Source of the DNA: Symbiodinium natans
Taxonomy: Eukaryota > Sar > Dinophyceae > Suessiales > Symbiodiniaceae
NCBI GenBank assembly: GCA_905221605.1
Contig: CAJNDS010000302.1
Coordinates: 959,285 to 1,023,284, forward strand
Reading direction: 5' to 3'
DNA: 64,000 nucleotides
Within the stretch, counting starts at the first letter, position 1. Every line of letters starts with the position of its first letter. The notes below the pieces were generated by a model that did no database searches, was not told where the DNA came from, and saw only the letters and a program-made list of their open reading frames with translations. The translations under genes were made by a program, and so were the position numbers. This document shows positions 1 through 8,257 of this stretch, piece after piece.

Positions 1-780
1 CGAAAGGATGTTGCAAGTCAGACTCCCAAGGGGGGATGAAAGATGTGCATATGCCCCATGGTGGTCAGCCAGTGGGGATTTAACAGCAAGAACAATCCAG
101 GCAAGACCGGCCCAGGGCACTCCATGGTGGTCAGCCAGTGGAGTAGCTCCGAGCACAGGGTTCACCAGTCAACCTGGCGCACAAGTGCCCACCCTCAAAG
201 GTGCCCGCGCACGGCCAGAGGGGGGGGCGAGAGTAGCAGCAGCTACCGATTACCTGGCGCACAAGGGCCCACCCTCAGAGGTGCCTGCGCACGGTCAGAG
301 GGGGGGCGAGAGTAGCAGCAGCTACCGATTCCACGGGGAGAGTCCACGGCGAGTTACCAAACCCTTAACGCCACAGGGTTTTAATGACACCGAGGGACCT
401 CCCAGTCCAGGCATCTCACACAAGGCTACGCCACTTTGGCACTGGCCTGCGCATCGGCACGCATCAGGTCCCTTCACCCAAACCCGCGAGGTACGTCGGT
501 AAGGAGATGGGAGGGCTCACATCACCATCATGCAGCCACCAATGCGAATACATTCAGCACCAGCCAAGGCCGTTCACGAGAAGGTTCACAGTTTCGCCAT
601 CACAGGTGGAGCAAATTCGTGCCTCAGCACGGAACGTTGTAGGTGTCAACCTTCGTGTTCCGAAGTATAAAGTTGCCCCATGGTGGTCAGCCAGTGGGGA
701 TTTAACGGCAAGAACAAAGGGGTAGGACCAGCCCAGAGTACTCCATGGTGGTCAGCCAGTGGAGCCTCTCCGAGCACAAA
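1..780. repeat. Degenerate repeat modules at the left edge
   Basis: A block reading 'ccatggtggtcagccagt' with flanking 'gggatttaac' occurs at 54-92 and again at 678-716. A second version followed by 'ggag' occurs near 122-145 and 743-765. Reverse-complement relatives of the same block are at about 44.89-45.24 kb. No intact coding frame crosses the region. It reads as decayed, duplicated sequence downstream (on the minus strand) of the 1.8-3.6 kb gene. Confidence 0.6.
172..330. repeat. Tandem duplication, 80-bp unit, two copies
   Basis: Copy one (172-251) and copy two (252-330) both run from 'acctggcgcacaag' to 'agcagctaccgatt'. They differ at a few positions and by one G in a G run. It is a simple local duplication inside the left-edge repeat block. 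Confidence 0.8.
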
Positions 781-1715
781 GCGCAACGTTCTTTTGACTC
801 ACAAGAGCTCGTCCGCCGGCCAAAGCAGGCTTGACTGCTTCGTTCCACTCAGAGCCATCAGGCAAACCAAAGCAGGCGGGGACCCCACCTGCCCCGCAGG
901 AAGCGGGAGAATCCCCCAGTCGAAACTTCGCACTCAAGGCCAAGCCACTATCTCCTTGGCCGGTGAGGGTTGAGGGTTCAATACCCAGAATCAGCCCGTC
1001 CATGCCCAAACTGACAGACGTCGGTGAGGAGATGTGAGGGCTCACATCACGCTTGGCCACCTACCGATGGGGAGGTAGTCATGTATGGCTGCTTTGACGC
1101 AAGCAGAGATAGACACCAAGCAGGCAGGGAACCCCGTAGCAACCCAAGCACAGGCGAGAATGGCTCTCGTGAAGGCCAGGTTGTTCACAGGTGCTCGATG
1201 GCACATTGCCAGGGAAGTGGAAACCTGATCTCCGCATAGGAGTGTCCACAACCCGGAAGCAGCATCCCCTAGCTGGTCTCTCCCAATAGGCATGACGTCG
1301 TTGTACGCCAAGGGGGGTGTCACCTTCCAGACGAGAGATGGTCAACCCTCTAGTCCGAGGGGTTCACACTTGATCGTAGCACATAGAAGCAGGCAACCTG
1401 CCCACCTAGAGGGGGCAGAGGAAAGGAAGATTGGCCGTTTTACGGATGACAGAGCTGGAACATCCAGGCAGGACCGGCCCAGGGCAGTCCGTGGCAGATG
1501 GCCAGTGGAGCAACCACGAAAGAAAGGCCCCCCATCACCATAGGCACAACGCAGGGCCGACACAGAAGGGTGTTCACAGGTGCAGGCAGTGAGCACACAG
1601 AAGACAAGCACGATCCAATCCGTGGCATAGACCACGAGAGGGTTGCCAAACCAAGAATATCCCGAGGTAGTCTTGCGGCATGTATCGGCGAGGAGATGTG
1701 AGGGCTCACATCACG
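465..1715 (-). pseudogene. Three tandem remnants of an alpha/beta-hydrolase gene
   Basis: Three places translate on the minus strand into decayed copies of the nucleophile-elbow region of the intact hydrolase at 18050-18958. They lie at about 470-530 (reads DVSPPISLPTYLAGLGEGT, then stop), 985-1057 (AKRDVSPHISSPTSVSLG) and 1665-1709 (SPHISSPIHAARLP). The intact gene reads DASPRISLPTYLMGLGSGG there. Nucleotide similarity also covers 1085-1265 against 18545-18740, including 'gaaggccaggttg' and 'gtgtccacaac'. The best-preserved remnant has Glu where the nucleophile Ser should be, and frames are broken, so none can be functional. I infer serial duplication followed by decay. Confidence 0.65.
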
Positions 1716-1791
1716 CTAGGCAGCATGCCATGAAAGGACTCAATGGCGCGTTCATGGCGTCAGTAGGAGCCCTCAGATGACAGCTTGCTGT

Positions 1792-2355
1792 CTATTGCCA
1801 GGAGCCCTCCCAGTCCGGACGCCGAGAGCGATGGCCATCTGAGGTGGTATGGGAACGCGTACGGCTGGGCATGACCTGCATTGGAGGCAGCTCTTGCTCA
1901 TCAACCCCCCACTCAGGGATGCCGTCCGGAATGGGGATACCTCTGTATCTTGTCATTGAGGTTTGGGCCGCGAGCCACATCACCCGGACAGCTTCCTGGA
2001 TTTGCCGGTACTGCACAACACCTTCGTCCTTATACTGATAGGGGAAGGAGGTAACTGCCGCACGTAGGGCCGAAGGATCAGGGTCCTTGGAGGTGCCATG
2101 GCAGTACATCTTAAACCAGAAGCTGTTGAGTCGCTGCTTGGTTGGATGTTTAGCTCGCATGAGCCCCTTAATGGCAGCCCAGTGAGCAGTGGCTGCGTCA
2201 TACCACTCATTTCGGGGACGTTTTGGCCCATGCTTGGTGGGTGTGGTGCTGATCCCTTTCCAATGCGCATCGAAGATGACTGGCAGTCGGAAAGGGGCTG
2301 AGACATCCACTTCTCGCAAAGCTGCTGGTTCGCAGCTCCGAGAAGCGCCAATCAT
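1792..2355 (-). CDS. Unknown protein, C-terminal part of a broken gene
   Basis: A 187-residue frame starting at an ATG whose bases overlap the TGA of the preceding frame (ATGA, 2352-2355). It is basic, with 'FDAHWKGI' near the start and an Arg/Ser-rich tail. I do not recognise a family. A diverged plus-strand copy at about 43.74-44.13 kb reads FEDEHW in the matching place and runs on from the preceding segment without the stop. That suggests this frame and the next two upstream were once one protein. The gene lies directly 5' of the hydrolase remnants on the same strand. Confidence 0.5.
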   Translation of the reverse strand: MIGASRSCEPAALREVDVSAPFRLPVIFDAHWKGISTTPTKHGPKRPRNEWYDAATAHWAAIKGLMRAKHPTKQRLNSFWFKMYCHGTSKDPDPSALRAAVTSFPYQYKDEGVVQYRQIQEAVRVMWLAAQTSMTRYRGIPIPDGIPEWGVDEQELPPMQVMPSRTRSHTTSDGHRSRRPDWEGSWQ

Positions 2356-2699
2356 TCACCTGTGCCTGGTTCGTCCTCCGCATCCGACATGTCATCCATC
2401 GGGCAGGGAGAACCTTCGTTAGTTTCAGAAGAGATGCTGACGACCTCCGGCGAGGCTGCCGCAGCGTTCACTTCCACAGGCGCAGCCAAGGGCGAGGAGA
2501 GCAAGCACTCTAGGGGCAACACTCGCCGTAGAAAAACAGCCATTCTGTGAGAAGTGTCAGGCCATTCCAAGTTATAAACTGACCAAAAGTGTTCAATGTT
2601 TTGGTTGGCCACCGAGGCCGCAAGGGCAAGCCGGATGGCGTCAAGGAAATGGGCAGGGGGGGAGGTCCGGCCTAAATTCTTGATAGTGCCTTTGCCCAA
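2352..2699 (-). CDS. Unknown protein, middle part of the broken gene
   Basis: A 115-residue frame containing 'HFLDAIRLALAASVANQNI' near the start and an acidic end (DDMSDAEDEPG). The diverged copy at 43.58-43.72 kb reads 'HFLDVILQVLAASVANQDI', so the frame is real or recently was. It overlaps the upstream frame (2641-3579) by 59 nt with a phase change and meets the downstream frame in an ATGA overlap. The acidic tail is probably a linker. No function assigned. Confidence 0.5.
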   Translation of the reverse strand: MGKGTIKNLGRTSPPAHFLDAIRLALAASVANQNIEHFWSVYNLEWPDTSHRMAVFLRRVLPLECLLSSPLAAPVEVNAAAASPEVVSISSETNEGSPCPMDDMSDAEDEPGTGE

Positions 2700-3579
2700 G
2701 TGTCTCTGTGCCCTGCAGCGTGATGCCTAGGAACGTATTCAGGTTGGGCTGGGCAAGCCTGGCCTTTTCCACGTCCGTGTGCTTAGCAGCTGCGGCCCAT
2801 GCCTGCAAGGCTTCTTGGGAGGCTTGGCCAGTGACTTGTGGCAGTCCACTGTGCGCGTCCATCACATATTTGGTAGTAGGGCACTTGGGACACCGATAAG
2901 CGCGGCCAGCTAAGAAGGCCACCATGGCTGCGGGCGGCACATTGATCTGCAGGTCAGTAATTTTATTGTCAGATTCAGGAAAACCAATAACAATGGGCAG
3001 CCCGGCCGTTCGCTCCAGGGGACCTTTTTGGTGGGACTCGAATGCGAGCAGAAGTGCACCCAGCCAATAATCTGGGTCAGCGTAGCTGAGCATTGCAGGA
3101 AAACTGGCATTGATGACACTCGCTTCCGACACCGCAGAGAAAAGATCCGCGATGTACTGCGCTGTGGTAAGAAAGCCATACCCCACCAGGGACTCCGAAA
3201 GCCTTGCTTTGTCCAGCTGCGGAACCGGGCAATCCAACATTTCAGCAAGGTCGAAATGCTGCAATGCCCCCGACAGTCTAAGACACTGCGTGATGATAGG
3301 GTCATAAACCTTCAAATACGCCGCCGGAAACGTTTCAGGCAGATGCAGTAGCGTGTCCGCAATTCCGATCAGCATCTCCGAGTCTTGCAGCTGGTTCGGT
3401 ATGCCGTTCAAAAACATCTCATAGGCCCTATATGCCCGAAGCTGCTGGCAGTGTGTTGTGAGGTGTTGCGAGTCACGCAGGCTCATGTAGGGCCGAGGTT
3501 TGACATTCTTACCAAAGTGATGTCCCGCTGCAAGTGCGCGCCACATGAGATCACAGACCGAGCCTGTGTTGCTCTGCAT
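2641..3579 (-). CDS. Unknown protein, N-terminal part of the broken gene
   Basis: A 312-residue frame from an ATG. Recognisable segments are 'SLRDSQHLTTHCQQLRAY', 'YADPDYWLGALLLAFESHQ' and a CPKC knuckle with no visible partner pair. A decayed plus-strand copy at about 42.92-43.51 kb preserves 'LTTHGQQL' and 'YSDPDYWLEALLLAFEFHQ' but has an internal deletion. The family is therefore multi-copy. I do not recognise a named domain; the neighbours suggest a mobile-element accessory protein or a repeatedly retroposed gene, which is inference. The right (5') side is bounded by the repeat at 3680. Confidence 0.55.
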   Translation of the reverse strand: MQSNTGSVCDLMWRALAAGHHFGKNVKPRPYMSLRDSQHLTTHCQQLRAYRAYEMFLNGIPNQLQDSEMLIGIADTLLHLPETFPAAYLKVYDPIITQCLRLSGALQHFDLAEMLDCPVPQLDKARLSESLVGYGFLTTAQYIADLFSAVSEASVINASFPAMLSYADPDYWLGALLLAFESHQKGPLERTAGLPIVIGFPESDNKITDLQINVPPAAMVAFLAGRAYRCPKCPTTKYVMDAHSGLPQVTGQASQEALQAWAAAAKHTDVEKARLAQPNLNTFLGITLQGTETLGQRHYQEFRPDLPPCPFP

Positions 3580-3679
3580 GATGGGTGCACAGGCTGGGGC
3601 GCTGGGGTCGCGGGTGCCGCTGGGCTCGCTAGGCCCTCGAGGCTTGGCTTTTGGTGGTTCCAGATGCTGAGAGCCGTCT

Positions 3680-3951
3680 CTCTCACAAAAGTTGGGGTTT
3701 TATAGGAAAAGATCTAGAACGCAATCTGTGTACAATTTATTCCTCATGATTGGAATAAGTTTTAGTGAAAAGGTCTATCTTGTAAAATCTCAAAAGTAAT
3801 TCCATCTTCTATGTACACATGTGAAACTCAATCACATATATGTGTTGAAGAATCATTCGGTTACACTGACGCGCTTTTTCTTCAGTCGTGGGGCAAGCAT
3901 GTACAGGATGCGATCTGATTTCGCGATTTCCTGCTCTCCCGAAACACCCCC
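3680..3951. repeat. 272-bp direct repeat, outer copy
   Basis: Runs from 'ctctcacaaaagttgggg' to 'ctcccgaaacaccccc'. It is the same as 4227-4498 at a fixed offset of 547 bases; the one difference I found is C at 3945 against T at 4492. Such near-identity means a recent common origin. The sequence is AT-rich with no convincing ORF and lies just 5' of the gene at 2641-3579. Confidence 0.9.
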
Positions 3952-4226
3952 AGACCCAACATTGAGACGGGTGGGTGGGAGGGACAAAAATTTTCTCTCA
4001 GCCCGAGCTCGAGCAGCTAACCACATGAATGCAACTGTTGATTCAAGCATGCTGCAAGTCACACAGTTGAAAAACTCGTTCAAGACGCTGAGGAAAATTC
4101 TTTGAAAACTTAAAATAATTTCTGCAACTCCCAAAGGTCACAAAAGATCTCTAAAACCCCGCGCTCGAAGGTACAGCGCTACAACTTTAGTTTGAGAGAG
4201 AAATGTCAGGCAAGCTGAAATTTTCC
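3952..4226. other. Unique 275-bp spacer between the direct repeats
   Basis: No gene seen. It contains 'gggtgggtgggaggg', an AT-rich tract and 'gaaaacttaaaataattt'. In split-direct-repeat retroelements (PAT/Ngaro type) the segment between the two 3' repeats should recur at the 5' end of the element. I could not find it between 9.47 and 10.0 kb. Confidence 0.5.
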
Positions 4227-4498
4227 CTCTCACAAAAGTTGGGGTTTTATAGGAAAAGATCTAGAACGCAATCTGTGTACAATTTATTCCTCATGATTGG
4301 AATAAGTTTTAGTGAAAAGGTCTATCTTGTAAAATCTCAAAAGTAATTCCATCTTCTATGTACACATGTGAAACTCAATCACATATATGTGTTGAAGAAT
4401 CATTCGGTTACACTGACGCGCTTTTTCTTCAGTCGTGGGGCAAGCATGTACAGGATGCGATCTGATTTCGCGATTTCCTGCTCTCCCGAAATACCCCC
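4227..4498. repeat. 272-bp direct repeat, inner copy
   Basis: Partner of 3680-3951. It begins 16 bases beyond the stop codon of the RT-RNase H ORF on the minus strand, so it forms the element's 3' untranslated end. Confidence 0.9.
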
Positions 4499-4513
4499 TA
4501 TTTAAGAGAGCTA

Positions 4514-7288
4514 TCAGGTAAGATCGAATGCTTGCCGAATCCATGGAAAAGACTGACACGCAGCAGCTCCCGAAATTCTCAGGGCCTCCTCAGGCTTTCC
4601 CCGAGAAGGCCCATCAGCGATGTTCGAGTAACTCGGCACACGACATATCCAGGTATGACTTGGATTGGCATCCTCGGCAGCAGCGAAGCTCCTGATCAAC
4701 GTGTCCATCGTGTGGGATTTTGAGCGGCCTTTTATGAGCCCAAAGCGACAGCCTTCATTGTCTGTCCAAATGATCACCCGGCGTCCTGAAAAACGATGAG
4801 CCAGGTGTATCCGCATGGCCACGACAGCGTAGGTTTCGATTTGTCCAATCAAGTGATCACCATCTGTCTGTTGCAGCGATTCGACCATGTCCTTTGGCAT
4901 CTCGCCTCCATAAACTTCTGCAGATCCATCGTGTGAGTCGAAAAACACAGCCCCAACTCCGGCCACACCTTTTTCCCAGCTACCGTCTGTAAAGAGATGC
5001 ACCGGAGAGCTCGGCATGTCTGCCTTGAGCTGGAGGGGCTTGGACGATTCCAATGCAGTTATGGCGCGTCGACAAAGCATCTTGACCGCAACAGGGGAAG
5101 GGTGATGTCCATGATGTACTATGGCATTCAAATCCTCACAGACATAGCGTAAAGTTCTGCCTCCGAAGAACCCAGCCGCGTATCGCAAGAGGCCCAGAAG
5201 GACCTGGCCCTCGTGGCGGCTGAGGACCGCTGACTCTTGGATCTCTCGAAGGCGCTCAAGGAGTCGGTCAACCCGGCCGAGCTTGTTAGCCACCGTCAAA
5301 ATCCCTGAAGATATGCAAGAGACGTCGAGATGCAAGCCCAGCACGTCAAAGGATTTCGCAAAGGGAAGGCCTTTGTGACCCTCACCGATTTCGGCATGTT
5401 TCCAACCCAACAAGTGCAGGAACTTTGTGCATAAGAGGCCCACCTGTTCGGCATCTTCCGAAGGCACAAGGATTGGAAAGTCGTCGAAGAAGTTTGCATG
5501 AGGGATTTCCAGCACGACGTTCAATAAGAAGCTCAAGGCCCGAGCTATTCTTAAGAAGGCATAGACTGAAGCTGAGGCCCCGAAAACCAATGCTGAAGAA
5601 ATGAAAAAGATTGGGTGGCCATCGGCATCACGCAGAAGAAGAACACACAAGCTCCGATGTTGCTCACAAACTGCCATCTGTTTATAAGCACCACTTAGAT
5701 CGAGGCATCGGCCACTCCACTCTCTAGGCACGACTCCCGGCTTACCCACTACGCGCTTTGCAATTTCCATAGCCAAAGAGATGCAAAAGTCACCGTCCTG
5801 TAACTTTAGCTTCATGGCGCTGGTGAAAGTGCTGTTCAAGTCGGAATCGCAGGCATCGTCAATCGGCCTCAGTTTGCCTCCTTGTCGAACGCCGAACCTT
5901 CGCATCAAACTCCAATCCGACCTTCCCAAGTGCTCTGAAACTTCCTTTTCACTGCTGAACGGCCCCTGAAGCCATCCAGCCTTTGCCTCGTCCATAGTCA
6001 CCTTCAGCAAATCGCGTTCGAGCTCTGGGTCGGAGACACGATTTTCCAGAAGTAACGCTGCTCGTTTCAAGGGAGCCACTTGACGTAGCTCAGCTTCGGT
6101 AGACGTAGCAGGTTTCACTTTGACGTCAAAGGCCGCAGGGCATTCGGATACACCCGACAACCTCACACCCGACTTTAGAAGCTCTATCGCCTCCATGTCG
6201 TCAAAGTTGTGCTGCCGCAACAATGATTCCAGGAGTAAGATCTTCTTGCCTTGCATCACAGACTGCATCCACGACGGCATAGCTGAGTGAAGTTTGCTCT
6301 CGTCTTGTTCCAGCTTTTTGGCAAGGATCTCTGCCTTCATCAGTGCGAGTTTTCGACGAAGAAAGAGGGCCCGGCGATCAGCAACCATGTTGGCCTCAAG
6401 GGAAGCCTTCAGCTCCTTTGGGAGTTCGTTCTCGGAGTCAAGAGGGTGGCACACTTTCTTGGCAGCCTGGAACCACTCACTAGGATCTCTGTAGAATCCA
6501 ACCTGGCAATCTTCACCCCTATCCAAACCAAGCCCCTCACTGTCTGGAGAAGTTTCAGGAAAAACTTCGGCGGCCTCCCCCGAGTCACCCCCTTGCACGG
6601 GAGGCGCGCCGAGGACCTTGCAACCGGAGGAGGGAATCTTGCCGCGCGGCATTATGCGCACGAACTTGTATTCAGAAACCAAGGGCTTATGCTTACGGGT
6701 TTGGCGACCCACGGCTGACAGAGCCTGCAAACGAGGGTCGGGGGCTTCCGGAAGGCCAGGGGAAACGTCGCAAGCAGACGCAAAGCAGGCAGCCCATCGA
6801 GCCGCCAACACAAGAGGATACTGCGCCTCGAGATGAGTGGACCAAACCCAACCTCCAGCGCGCCAGCTGACGCCCCAAGGTTCATGCACATGACGGCCGC
6901 TGCAGCGGGCACGAAGGCATCCAAAGGCATCCCGGTTGCTGAGCAGCTTGGTGGATTTTGGGCGAGCACCACTGTGCTCACACGCGTCGAAGATGATCTC
7001 ATGCAAGTCAGTGAACCATCGGCGGACCTTGGGCGAAGCGTGCTGTCGGACCTTCAAGGCTAGCACACTCCAGAACCACGAGTTCGTGGGGTTTTCGAGA
7101 GTGAAGACACAATCGTGCTCAGCACACCAAAGTAGGACATGAAAGACCAGGTCATAAAGACGATTGGCGGCGGCCAGGCGCAAACCATCATCGCTTGCAG
7201 GGTCGATGTGAGGCAAACCGAGGGGAAAGTCGGCACTCCGAAGCGGCCGAGGGTCACGGAGGCCGAGGGCTTTTAACCTTGCCGGCAA
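4514..7288 (-). CDS. Reverse transcriptase-RNase H, with the end of a MTase-like domain at its N-terminus
   Basis: About 924 residues; the opening codon is TTG, so this is a continuation of the upstream frame rather than an independent start. Near residues 60-70 it carries 'FTLENPTNSWFW', equivalent to C5-MTase motif VI (ENP/ENV). The RT has a KLRPIDDA block, motif A 'CLDLSGAYKQM' (about 530), motif B 'FGASASVYAFL' and catalytic 'FFDD' (about 601; the usual form is YxDD). RNase H follows with TDGSW (about 767), QIETYA, WTDNE and ADGPSRG, giving the D-E-D-D set. It copies element RNA into DNA and removes the RNA template. Residues ~150-400 are charged linker. A one-base loss in the C run near 7325-7330 separates it from its N-terminal part. 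Confidence 0.88.
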   Translation of the reverse strand: MPARLKALGLRDPRPLRSADFPLGLPHIDPASDDGLRLAAANRLYDLVFHVLLWCAEHDCVFTLENPTNSWFWSVLALKVRQHASPKVRRWFTDLHEIIFDACEHSGARPKSTKLLSNRDAFGCLRARCSGRHVHEPWGVSWRAGGWVWSTHLEAQYPLVLAARWAACFASACDVSPGLPEAPDPRLQALSAVGRQTRKHKPLVSEYKFVRIMPRGKIPSSGCKVLGAPPVQGGDSGEAAEVFPETSPDSEGLGLDRGEDCQVGFYRDPSEWFQAAKKVCHPLDSENELPKELKASLEANMVADRRALFLRRKLALMKAEILAKKLEQDESKLHSAMPSWMQSVMQGKKILLLESLLRQHNFDDMEAIELLKSGVRLSGVSECPAAFDVKVKPATSTEAELRQVAPLKRAALLLENRVSDPELERDLLKVTMDEAKAGWLQGPFSSEKEVSEHLGRSDWSLMRRFGVRQGGKLRPIDDACDSDLNSTFTSAMKLKLQDGDFCISLAMEIAKRVVGKPGVVPREWSGRCLDLSGAYKQMAVCEQHRSLCVLLLRDADGHPIFFISSALVFGASASVYAFLRIARALSFLLNVVLEIPHANFFDDFPILVPSEDAEQVGLLCTKFLHLLGWKHAEIGEGHKGLPFAKSFDVLGLHLDVSCISSGILTVANKLGRVDRLLERLREIQESAVLSRHEGQVLLGLLRYAAGFFGGRTLRYVCEDLNAIVHHGHHPSPVAVKMLCRRAITALESSKPLQLKADMPSSPVHLFTDGSWEKGVAGVGAVFFDSHDGSAEVYGGEMPKDMVESLQQTDGDHLIGQIETYAVVAMRIHLAHRFSGRRVIIWTDNEGCRFGLIKGRSKSHTMDTLIRSFAAAEDANPSHTWICRVPSYSNIADGPSRGKPEEALRISGAAACQSFPWIRQAFDLT

Positions 7289-8191
7289 GGGCCGCTCACG
7301 GGCCCGAGAGGAGGTGCCACAAGGGGGCCCAGGTGCACCGCGGCAGGCTTTTTATCACTCAACAAGCGAAACAAGGCATCGCGGCCCAGACTGGAAGCAA
7401 GGTCAAGGCGAACCGTAGGAACCTGAGGGCGCCGGGGGCAGTTGTCGACGGCAACGGCAGTGAACCCGAGCCTCTGGGCGGCTCGAGCCAGGGTTGCGGA
7501 GCCTGAGAAGACCTCGAGAAAGAGCTTGGTTTGGCCAGGGATGGTCAAGGCGGACGAGGAAGGTAGGCGAAAGCCAAGTGAGCGTAGCCAGTCACGGTCG
7601 GGAGGGGGAAGCTTAGGACTGTCCCTGGGGGTGAAGGCAATCAGCACAACCCTGCGGCCCTGCCAAGGCAAAACAGCATGGCGGTTCACTGCGGCATGAA
7701 GCAAGACTGGCTCTGCGGATACCTCATGCAGACGCCCCCAGAAAGTGCCTGAAGCGTCCTCAAAGCGGTCAGCCCCGCCTTCGCATTCTTCCCAGATTTG
7801 GCCATTGCGGAACCTGGTCAAGGGGATGACAAGATTCCAGGAAGAGCGGTCGCTATTGCAGTCCACATGGAGCGGACTTTGAACATCATCAAGCAAGACT
7901 AAGCTGGAAAAGGTGTGATGAGGATTCACTTGGTGAACATAGCGGCAAAAGAGAGCGGCGCTCTTTGGAAAAGACTTAGTGTCAGTACGAATTCCGATCT
8001 GGGACCCGAACACCCAGGCGCCGCAACCAAAGCTCCGGCGATGGAAGGCATCTCGTTTAGATGGATTCCTGGGTAACAAGTCGAAAACTCTCAAAACATC
8101 AAACATCAAAGGCCGCCAAGGTTGGCTTGCGAAGCAGTTGCTCGGCAAGGGCTTCGGGATCTAAACCAACGGAGTTGGCCTCAAAAGGCAT
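7273..8191 (-). pseudogene. 2OG-Fe(II) oxygenase-like plus C5-MTase-like protein, frameshifted
   Basis: The best start is ATG at 8191 (MPFEANSVGLDPEALAEQLL). A tandem 7-bp duplication, TTTGATG twice near 8095-8120, then throws the frame, and the reading continues from 8148. The first half has 'SPLHVDCN' (HxD iron ligands), 'NLVIPLTRF', a second His in 'NRHAVLPW' and Arg in 'GRRVVLIAFTP' (2-oxoglutarate ligand). That arrangement matches TET/JBP-type nucleic-acid oxygenases. The second half has MTase motif I 'LEVFSGSATLARAAQRLG' and, across the frame break at ~7325, motif IV 'PPCGTSSRAR'. An oxygenase is interesting because dinoflagellate DNA contains hydroxymethyluracil. The substrate and activity are inference; the copy is broken. 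Confidence 0.68.
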
Positions 8192-8257
8192 GGGCGTGAC
8201 ACAATGCGGGGTGAGCGGCGCGGGCTCCGGGAGTAGGATGGAGCCCTCCGCCCGGAG

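Noticed and set aside
2352-2355. A second ATGA stop-start coupling
   Set aside because: The diverged copy at 43.7 kb runs through the same place in one frame, so the overlap here is more likely the result of a frameshift.
3680-4498. Classical long terminal repeats
   Set aside because: Both copies lie on the same (3') side of the coding region with only 275 bp between, so they do not bracket the element.
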